64,000 nt of DNA from Imperialibacter sp964351395. GTDB taxonomy: Bacteria; Bacteroidota; Bacteroidia; Cytophagales; Cyclobacteriaceae. The stretch spans positions 1-64,000 of the forward strand of contig CAYGOF010000022.1 of the NCBI GenBank assembly GCA_964351395.1, given 5' to 3'. This document shows positions 8,261 to 13,896 of the stretch, piece by piece. The translations under genes and the position numbers were made by a program. The notes under the pieces are model-generated. The model saw nothing but the letters and a program-made list of their open reading frames with translations, was not told the DNA's origin and did not search any database. Positions within the stretch are counted from its first letter, which is position 1, and every line of letters begins with the position of its first letter.

Positions 8261-8399
8261 TACACACAACGTTCCGCAGCTAAGAAACGTGGGGTATTTC
8301 GAAGCAATAAACTGTGAACCTAAGATAAAGATAAATTCGAGAAATAAACTTTGCATCTACGAATATCCGCCCCATGTTTTCTTAGGTGCTGTTGGTGGC
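8261..8399 (-). repeat. attC-like recombination site
   Basis: The R boxes are TACACACAAC (8261-8270) and GTTGGTGGC (8391-8399). The L arms AGCTAAGAAACGTGGGG (8278-8294) and CCCCATGTTTTCTTAGGT (8370-8386) pair with one or two offsets, and the pairing continues into TATTTCG/CGAATA. The interior is unrelated to the 165-bp type. GTTGGTGGCT is complementary to AGCCACCAAC at 9521-9530. Confidence 0.75.
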
Positions 8400-8408
8400 T
8401 GTATTACT

Positions 8409-9467
8409 TCATTTAAGCGAGTTTAGAAATATCATAACATCCTCTATAAATTTTTCAGGTTTTTCATAATGAATATTATGCCCTGTATTTTCATAAATTT
8501 TATGAGTTATTAAATCTGGATGCAGATTTTTCAATCGTTTATTTTCTTGTTCAAAAGGAAACAAATCAACTTCACTTACTGGGTCTAAAATTAAAATCGG
8601 AACCTTTAAATTTCTGAATATAATTAAAGGCTCCATGATTGCCATAGATCTTGCAAATAATGGAGCTTGGGTTGGTTTTTTTATGTTTTTTAAAAACTGA
8701 TCGGGGTTCGCCATGTGAAATAATTCTTCAATTCCTGGAGCTATGGTATAAAAACCATCTTTATCCTGAGTAATCCAAGCTAGTAATTCAAACTGTATCC
8801 CAGAATCATCACTATCATAGTATTCTTTATAAACTTCACATTCAGAATTAAATTTTTTGTATTCCACTCGTTCGCTAAAAAGATTCTGTATTAAGGCGGT
8901 TAGTTTTTCCTCCTCTAAAGCATGATAAAAAGAATTTGCTGTTACTGAGCCACCATCCTCTAAGATTAAACCTCTAACTCTTTCTGGATAGGAACCATAA
9001 AATGCAGATGCAATGTAGCCACCTCTTGACCACCCACCAATTACAGCTTTATCTATGTTTTTATGATTTAATAAATCTAGGATATCATCAGCCACGTGGT
9101 ATAGAGATACTTCATGATTCGGAATAGGTGTCAACCCATGACCATAATAATCAATAGCTATTAAATAGTATCCTTGTTGGGTAATCTTGTGAGCTAAGTC
9201 TTTAATTTCATAAGAATTTGTAAAGCTTCCATGAATCCAGATTAAAGGTGGGTTATCCGGATCTCCCCATGTCAAGTAATGCATATTGATATTTCTTGTA
9301 GTTAAAAAATTACCATGAGCTTTCTCAAACTTTTCAAATTCATTTCGGGCTTGATTATACTTTTTTGATATTTCATCAGTATCAGAATATTGAGCAATAC
9401 AATTGAAATTGAAAAGCAAAATTTGTCCTACGCTTAATAGCCATACTAATCGAATTCTTATTCCCAT
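8409..9467 (-). CDS. alpha/beta-fold hydrolase, exported
   Basis: Protein of 352 residues with an N-terminal hydrophobic segment that probably serves for export (about 6-25, LVWLLSVGQILLFNFNCIAQ). The hydrolase core has the oxyanion motif WIHGS (77-81), the nucleophile elbow GGWSRGG with Ser147, an acidic residue in ILDPVSEVD and the catalytic His in NTGHNIHYEKP near the end. It belongs to the general alpha/beta hydrolase group (esterase, lactonase, haloalkane or peptide hydrolase); the substrate cannot be deduced. It fills its own cassette, with a 54-nt leader and a stop 9 nt before the attC R box. Its codons are visibly AT-richer than those of backbone genes, consistent with transfer. Confidence 0.88.
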   Translation of the reverse strand: MGIRIRLVWLLSVGQILLFNFNCIAQYSDTDEISKKYNQARNEFEKFEKAHGNFLTTRNINMHYLTWGDPDNPPLIWIHGSFTNSYEIKDLAHKITQQGYYLIAIDYYGHGLTPIPNHEVSLYHVADDILDLLNHKNIDKAVIGGWSRGGYIASAFYGSYPERVRGLILEDGGSVTANSFYHALEEEKLTALIQNLFSERVEYKKFNSECEVYKEYYDSDDSGIQFELLAWITQDKDGFYTIAPGIEELFHMANPDQFLKNIKKPTQAPLFARSMAIMEPLIIFRNLKVPILILDPVSEVDLFPFEQENKRLKNLHPDLITHKIYENTGHNIHYEKPEKFIEDVMIFLNSLK

Positions 9468-9521
9468 TTACTTTTCATTTTTATACCCTTTTCGTTCTTT
9501 GGATAGGACTTCCTCAATATA

Positions 9522-9688
9522 GCCACCAACGCCTGCCTAAAATGAGTGGGGGAGTTTTATGCAGCTCCGCTTCCACTACATCTTAGCCACGCCGATGATA
9601 AAATTATAATTTGTGGCGGACAATCCAAGCCAACTGACCTAGGATGACTTGTGAAGCCCACATTCATTTTTACCGTTGTGTTACCCAC
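9522..9688 (-). repeat. attC-like recombination site, 165-bp type
   Basis: The R boxes are GCCACCAAC (9522-9530) and GTTACCCAC (9680-9688). The L arms CCTAAAATGAGTGGGGG and, opposite, CGGTAAAAATGAATGTGGG pair apart from their outermost bases, leaving one extra A/T unpaired. That is the kind of extrahelical base that directs strand choice in classical attC sites. The interior is nearly identical to the sites at 47 and 10904. GTTACCCACA is complementary to TGTGGGTAAC at 10903-10912. Confidence 0.82.
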
Positions 9689-9692
9689 ATTT

Positions 9693-10898
9693 TCATCGCT
9701 GTCGGGTCAGCTCGAAAGTCATTTGACCCATATTGTAGCCTTCGAATGATTCCATGTCCTTTGTTACTTCGAGCGCATCAGCATTCAAGAAGGAAACAGC
9801 GGCTATTTCTTGCTGATTTTGTCCAATTTCCAGAACAAGGAGTCTTCCGTTTTTTGAGAGGCGCCACCTCAACTGCTCTGTCTTAGTTAGATCACTTTTG
9901 TTTGCCTGATCAGTTCTCTTGGCTGTCATACTAATGTCTACTGTTCCATTCTTTTTGAATTTATAGGTAAGGAATGAATTAGTTGCTTTTCGCTCAAGGT
10001 GGTCTTCATCAAAATTGAATGAAAGGTTTCCGGATTTCCATTTTCCAACAATCAACCTGGACAATGAGTCATACTGGCTCTTTGATAGGATCGGCTCGGA
10101 AACTAAATGATACTCAACCAACTGCGGCGGCTGAGTTTCAAAGGGAAACCCGTCAAGGGAATACCTGATCGCTGTGATGTCAATTTCGCCACTATTAACG
10201 ATATCTGTCAAATGCAGATAAAAAGGATGGTAATTACCATTTATGAAGATGAACCTGTGGTTTTCGAAAGAGTCTATGATCCATCTAGCTTTTGACAAAT
10301 AGCTGGATGAATCGTCTTTATGGATTGATACTGTTAAAGAGTCTTTTTCGAATACGAACTCAGATGATCTGTAATAACTGTTTGGGTCAATAAAACGCCA
10401 GCTATTGTTCATAAGGATTGTCTGAAGGTCTAGGTGGTTTATCTTTTTGTGAGGCATTTCGATTGGCCGAAAACCAAATACCCTTGATACAGTATCATGG
10501 TCGTATATTACTAGTGATATGTGATTGGTGCTATCAAGTCTTGCAACCATTTTATCGTCAAAATCGATCAATATTTCATTATTCGAAATCTTTGACCAAG
10601 AGAGATTCTGCTCTGGCTCTCCAAGAACTTTGTAGTTGATACTGTGGTTTTCGTTGATCCTAAATACGACTTTAAGTGGATAATAGCTTGTGTCAATTTC
10701 GCCGTTTGCCGACTCAAATTCAAGACCATGGAACTGATCGTCCACGATGGAATCTGGATAGTCCTCTTTAATGCTTAGGATCAGAATGTTCTCGATCCGA
10801 TAGTCGGCCGTACCAAGCCATACCTTGAAAAATTCGCTTGATTGTCCACTACATATTGTAGACAGCAAAAGAAAGTATATGGCAGTTGCGAATCGCAT
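9693..10898 (-). CDS. cassette-borne secreted hypothetical protein
   Basis: Protein of 401 residues with a clear signal peptide (MRFATAIYFLLLSTICSGQ). The mature part is beta-rich and polar. A segment near 285-385 (LIVGKWKSGNLSFNFDED ... LRWRLSKNGRLLVLEIG) has the strand pattern of a lipocalin-like domain measuring growth or ligand binding, but this is only a structural impression. No catalytic motif was seen. The ATG lies 5 nt after the 9-bp cassette end and the stop 4 nt from the attC R box, so nearly the whole cassette is coding and no promoter or normal leader fits. Transcription must enter from upstream. Function unknown. Confidence 0.72.
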   Translation of the reverse strand: MRFATAIYFLLLSTICSGQSSEFFKVWLGTADYRIENILILSIKEDYPDSIVDDQFHGLEFESANGEIDTSYYPLKVVFRINENHSINYKVLGEPEQNLSWSKISNNEILIDFDDKMVARLDSTNHISLVIYDHDTVSRVFGFRPIEMPHKKINHLDLQTILMNNSWRFIDPNSYYRSSEFVFEKDSLTVSIHKDDSSSYLSKARWIIDSFENHRFIFINGNYHPFYLHLTDIVNSGEIDITAIRYSLDGFPFETQPPQLVEYHLVSEPILSKSQYDSLSRLIVGKWKSGNLSFNFDEDHLERKATNSFLTYKFKKNGTVDISMTAKRTDQANKSDLTKTEQLRWRLSKNGRLLVLEIGQNQQEIAAVSFLNADALEVTKDMESFEGYNMGQMTFELTRQR

Positions 10899-10903
10899 TT
10901 ATT

Positions 10904-11085
10904 GTGGGTAACGCCTCGGTAAAATGAGTGTGGGAGTTTTACGCAGCTCCGCTTCCACTACATCTTAGCCACGCTACCGATAGCTATCGGTAGATAAAAT
11001 TATAATTTGTGGCGGACAATCCAAGCCAACTGACCTTTGATAACCGGCGAGGCCCACATTCATTTTTACCGGTGTGTTAGATGTT
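10904..11085 (-). repeat. attC-like recombination site, 165-bp type with inserted palindrome
   Basis: The R boxes are GTGGGTAAC (10904-10912) and GTTAGATGTT (11076-11085); the latter contains GTTAGAT. The L arms CGGTAAAATGAGTGTGGG and CGGTAAAAATGAATGTGGG pair with one extrahelical A/T. Relative to its sister sites it carries a perfect 20-nt palindrome at 10974-10993 (CTACCGATAGCTATCGGTAG) in place of a short loop sequence. Confidence 0.82.
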
Positions 11086-11088
11086 TTT

Positions 11089-11781
11089 TCATACTCTGTC
11101 CAAGAAGTAGAAAGCCAGTGCATAGAGTAAAACAATCGTAAATCCAATTCCATAAAGCTTGAAAACTAAGAATAGCCGTTTTAGTTGAGTCCTTGACTTC
11201 AATCGCCATGCTATGAAAGAAAGAAATGCCACAATGGACATATTAGAGATAATCACTATAGATGTCTTTCCAACTGAAATGTCTGGGAAGTTGGTAAGTA
11301 GTAGGATCAAAGAAAAGGCTAAAATGAGCAAGAGCAATTTGGGATAATTCTTGACTGACCATTTAACGAAACCAAGGTCTGGTTTGTCTGTATCGTAATA
11401 GACAATTATTCCAAACCTTGGGAGTTCGAAAAAGAGACCAAAGCAAATGCCGAAAAATATTGCAAGCCACCTCTCGTTGGTGGGAAGAAGAGCAAAAATC
11501 AATAAGTATATTAGAATTACATTGACTATTCCTCCTAAGGCGGCTCGTTTATAGAAATTAAGATCCTCAAATAACAATGAAGTCAAAAAATGGCTGACAT
11601 AGGCAAATAGGATCAATCCCAAGAAAAGAACAATACAGCCATTAAAGAGATTGAAAAAAAATTCAAGGTCGGCTCTTTGTAATGCAAGAGCGATAAAGAA
11701 CAAAATAGAATACATAATGCAATGAACGGTGAAGCTCTTCACCACTATGATTTCTTCATTATGTGAAATGTTCGATCTCAT
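11089..11781 (-). CDS. polytopic membrane protein, unknown
   Basis: Protein of 230 residues with about six or seven hydrophobic helices (for example around 20-35, 45-65, 80-100, 105-125, 145-165, 170-190 and 205-227) and short basic loops. No conserved motif of a known transporter or enzyme was recognised. It is the second gene of cassette 11076-12350, 67 nt downstream of a small lipoprotein gene on the same strand. The two may form an envelope pair, but there is no direct evidence. The stop codon lies 3 nt from the attC R box. Confidence 0.7.
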   Translation of the reverse strand: MRSNISHNEEIIVVKSFTVHCIMYSILFFIALALQRADLEFFFNLFNGCIVLFLGLILFAYVSHFLTSLLFEDLNFYKRAALGGIVNVILIYLLIFALLPTNERWLAIFFGICFGLFFELPRFGIIVYYDTDKPDLGFVKWSVKNYPKLLLLILAFSLILLLTNFPDISVGKTSIVIISNMSIVAFLSFIAWRLKSRTQLKRLFLVFKLYGIGFTIVLLYALAFYFLDRV

Positions 11782-11848
11782 TGTATCTAACGAAGCTCCA
11801 GAGTTAAAATTAATCGGTGTAGCATATAATCCCTGGGAATCTAATTGG

Positions 11849-12322
11849 TTAACTGGTGAGGTCAGAGTTCAATTTTTTTGGATTGCTCGTTGTGAATTTC
11901 TCGCTGGCCGGTTCCGAGACCTCGGTCGTCAATTCAAACCTGTAATGGTATGACTCAACGACGTCCTTGGCAATAGGCTTGTATTCCTCTACGATTCCTC
12001 TTACCACTTTTTTGCCAGCAGTCTCGAAAATTAGACTGATTGATGCAGATGAATCCGTTACTTCATAATATTCCATCGGTTCACCTTCAGGAAGTTTAAA
12101 GTCATCATCATATTCACCAATGAACACCCGCATCTTCGGTCGATAGAACTCATTGCGTTTGACAATCAAATTAGTAGGTTCTTGAATGACTGGGCGCTCA
12201 TTTTCCAAGTAGATTTCAATGTTACTTCTTCTACATTCGTATGTTTCACACCTTTCAGAAGCTTTCTTGCACTGAGTTAGTGTTACCAAAGACAATACAA
12301 AAAGCCCTAATAATTGCTTCAT
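11849..12322 (-). CDS. small lipoprotein, unknown
   Basis: Protein of 157 residues. MKQLLGLFVLSLVTLTQCKK is a lipoprotein signal with the lipobox ending at Cys18, so the mature protein is probably anchored in the inner or outer membrane facing the periplasm. A Cys pair (RCETYECRR) follows closely and could form a disulfide. The rest looks beta-rich with no recognisable family. It opens cassette 11076-12350, with only 18 nt between cassette edge and ATG, and is followed by a membrane protein gene on the same strand. Confidence 0.72.
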   Translation of the reverse strand: MKQLLGLFVLSLVTLTQCKKASERCETYECRRSNIEIYLENERPVIQEPTNLIVKRNEFYRPKMRVFIGEYDDDFKLPEGEPMEYYEVTDSSASISLIFETAGKKVVRGIVEEYKPIAKDVVESYHYRFELTTEVSEPASEKFTTSNPKKLNSDLTS

Positions 12323-12340
12323 CCGATGTTTCGATCCAAT

Positions 12341-12510
12341 AACATCTAACGCCTGCCTAAAATGAGTGGGGGAGTTTTATGCAGCTCCGTATCCATCACC
12401 ACTTAGCCACGCCGATGAATAAAATTAACTTTTGTGGCGGAGAATCCAAGCCAGCGAATGCTTGAAAACCAATAAGGCCCACATTCATTTTTAGGCCTGT
12501 GTTGAGAGCC
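12341..12510 (-). repeat. attC-like recombination site, 165-bp type
   Basis: The R boxes are AACATCTAAC (12341-12350) and GTTGAGAGCC (12501-12510). The minus-strand core GTTAGAT matches GTTRRRY exactly. The L arms CCTAAAATGAGTGGGGG and CCTAAAAATGAATGTGGG pair with one extra base. GTTGAGAGCC is the exact complement of GGCTCTCAAC at 13091-13100, closing the first cassette next to the right attI-like edge. Confidence 0.83.
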
Positions 12511-12512
12511 TT

Positions 12513-13088
12513 TCAGTCCCGTCGCAAAAGTCTGCCTGATTCTGAGTCAGCGTAGAATGTTGTGCAGGAGGCCGTATAGAGAGTTAAGTACTTTGAAGAT
12601 ACCGAGTTCCAATAAGACTCTTCATTTGGATAGCAAAAGGGAATCTTGAATGTCCCCGTTCGGGTCACGTAACTTGGGGGCGGCGGAATCGTCACCGGGA
12701 TTTGGTCTTTGTCTTTTGAAACGGCAGAAGTCGTGTCGCAGACGAAACGTTTAACAAAGTCGCCCAGCACGATGTATTTTTCGCCAGCCATGAAGCTAGT
12801 CATGCAGTTTCCATTGTCAAACTGCACTATTGCTATGGTGTCATTGGAAAGAGTCCCTTTAATTACCGACGTTACCCTGAACAGAACATCGAATCCCCCA
12901 TTCTGTCGATTGTTGGTCTCCAAGATTTCCGAGTCAGGACTTAAGTTGGTGAGATATTCGCCCTCTACTACGAAGTCCGCCAGTCCGATCCACTTCGCTA
13001 CATTTGTCGAGTCGAGCCCCTCGCAAGTACAAGACAAGCTAATATGACTGGTGAGCAAAGTAAAGAGTAGAATTGTGAAGTATCGCAT
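12513..13088 (-). CDS. cassette-borne secreted Cys-rich protein
   Basis: Protein of 191 residues from the start at 13088. The longer frame from 13115 is rejected because its first residues would be read from attI-like DNA. After the signal peptide (MRYFTILLFTLLTSHISLS) the mature chain begins CTCEGL, followed by beta-rich sequence typical of NTR/TIMP-like folds (ADFVVEGEYL ... VTSVIKGTL ... CMTSFMAGEKYIVLGDF) with further cysteines. TIMP-like proteins start with such a CxC motif and bind metalloproteases; that role here is speculation. The ATG is 2 nt from the 10-bp cassette end, so the gene has no promoter of its own and is the first cassette after the attI-like edge. Confidence 0.75.
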   Translation of the reverse strand: MRYFTILLFTLLTSHISLSCTCEGLDSTNVAKWIGLADFVVEGEYLTNLSPDSEILETNNRQNGGFDVLFRVTSVIKGTLSNDTIAIVQFDNGNCMTSFMAGEKYIVLGDFVKRFVCDTTSAVSKDKDQIPVTIPPPPSYVTRTGTFKIPFCYPNEESYWNSVSSKYLTLYTASCTTFYADSESGRLLRRD

Positions 13089-13097
13089 ATGGCTCTC

Positions 13098-13556
13098 AAC
13101 ACTTGTGTATACCAAGAGTTTGGTTTACACACCTTATATTTTCTCTGAATATCGGGTATTTATATCAAAAAAATTGTAAAAATGGCAGTCTTTAAGTTCA
13201 AATGCCGAGTATAATGTAAAAGCTTCGCCAGTTGTAGATTAATGAAAGCAACTGTTTTGTATACAATGCCTGAGGGATTGAAGCGGAAATCCCGCAGGCC
13301 GACGAAGCCGTGACTTCATTAAGCCCAAGCCTTCGATTATATAATCAGTGACATAAGGCGATTCGAAAATGAAGATCAAAACTCTAAGGCAGGTCTTGAC
13401 CTAATGGCCTACCTTAAAAAGGACAGGGTTAAAACGCCACTGGCGTTTTACACCAGTAGTGGGATGGCAAGCCGGGAAATTACAAGAGCAGCCGAAAAGC
13501 AAAAAGTGCTGCTAACGAATGACTCGAAGGAGGTGTTTGATTTTTTGGGGTTTTGA
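13098..13556 (-). repeat. right copy of duplicated attI-like segment
   Basis: Counterpart of 755-1235. The edge GGTATACACAAGTGTT (minus strand, 13098-13113) is followed directly by the cassette-specific GAGAGCC. The first 212 nt are identical to the left copy; the remainder has about one difference in seven plus single-base indels. It lies where attI and a cassette promoter would lie in an integron, directly upstream (minus strand) of the first cassette. Two copies in direct orientation, 12.3 kb apart, could recombine and delete the cassettes between them. Confidence 0.7.
13274..13556 (+). pseudogene. decayed receiver-domain remnant
   Basis: Second copy of the fragment at 931-1248. A missing T near 13311 shifts the frame, the region around the phosphoacceptor Asp is altered (TAA appears near 13353), and an extra T near 13546 shifts it again before the terminal TTTTGA. 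Recognisable stretches remain (TPLAFYTSSGMASREITRAA, translated piecewise). It has no start codon. It is non-functional as a protein and useful mainly as evidence that this segment was once part of a longer receiver gene. Confidence 0.6.
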
Positions 13557-13610
13557 AATCGACTTTATACTAGTCTGAGAGGTTTTCTACTAACCGGACT
13601 GATGTCAGAA

Positions 13611-13660
13611 TTAAAAAAAAGAGGCTAGTCTGTATAGCCTCTCGCTTCTTTTGGTTTTTT
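13611..13660. terminator. intrinsic terminator candidate
   Basis: A run of A residues precedes the hairpin GAGGCTA/TAGCCTC (13621-13641), with a T-rich tract (GCTTCTTTTGGTTTTTTT) after it. It separates the cassette region from the backbone. The remaining 13661-13896 shows no gene or repeat that I can recognise. Confidence 0.55.
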
Positions 13661-13896
13661 TCCACCTATCAATATTGCTAACTGTAGAATATAAACAATT
13701 ACCGCTAATTATGTTTTACTCAAACCAGGTCAAACAAGAGAAAAGGCGGCAGCAAAGGGACCCACTGCTACATTATTCAACTTTTCTCAATATATTCACC
13801 TGACAGCTAGTAGCTGCAAGGTTATTATGCCCCAATCGACCATCACCCATAAAAAAACGGATTTGACACAATTCGTTTACTATATTCAAAGCCGAT

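Larger units (their letters stand above)
47..13113 (-). mobile_element. integron-like gene cassette array (no integrase in window)
   Basis: Eight hairpin-forming sites with attC architecture alternate with protein genes that all lie on the minus strand. Every cassette starts (minus strand) with GTT plus a private sequence and ends with its exact complement, 9-10 nt long. Examples are GTTAGATGTT at 11076 with AACATCTAAC at 12341, GTTATGAAGC at 2024 with GCTTCATAAC at 5514, and GTTGTGTGTA at 5627 with TACACACAAC at 8261. In known integrons this start/end match arises because a cassette circularises through its own core site. Complete cassettes span 204-757, 1335-1919, 2024-5523, 5627-8270, 8391-9530, 9680-10912, 11076-12350 and 12501-13100. 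No tyrosine recombinase was seen, so this is either a detached cluster of attC sites or the array continues left of the window to an integrase. The integron reading is an inference from structure; transposition is unlikely because the ends differ between units. Confidence 0.8.

Noticed and set aside
47..12510. CRISPR-like or simple interspersed repeats
   Set aside because: The repeats are 95-180 bp palindromes separated by gene-sized units with variable ends; there are no short spacers and no cas genes.
1335..13100. Transposons with terminal inverted repeats
   Set aside because: The 9-10 bp ends differ between units and no transposase or target duplications were seen; cassette structure explains them better.
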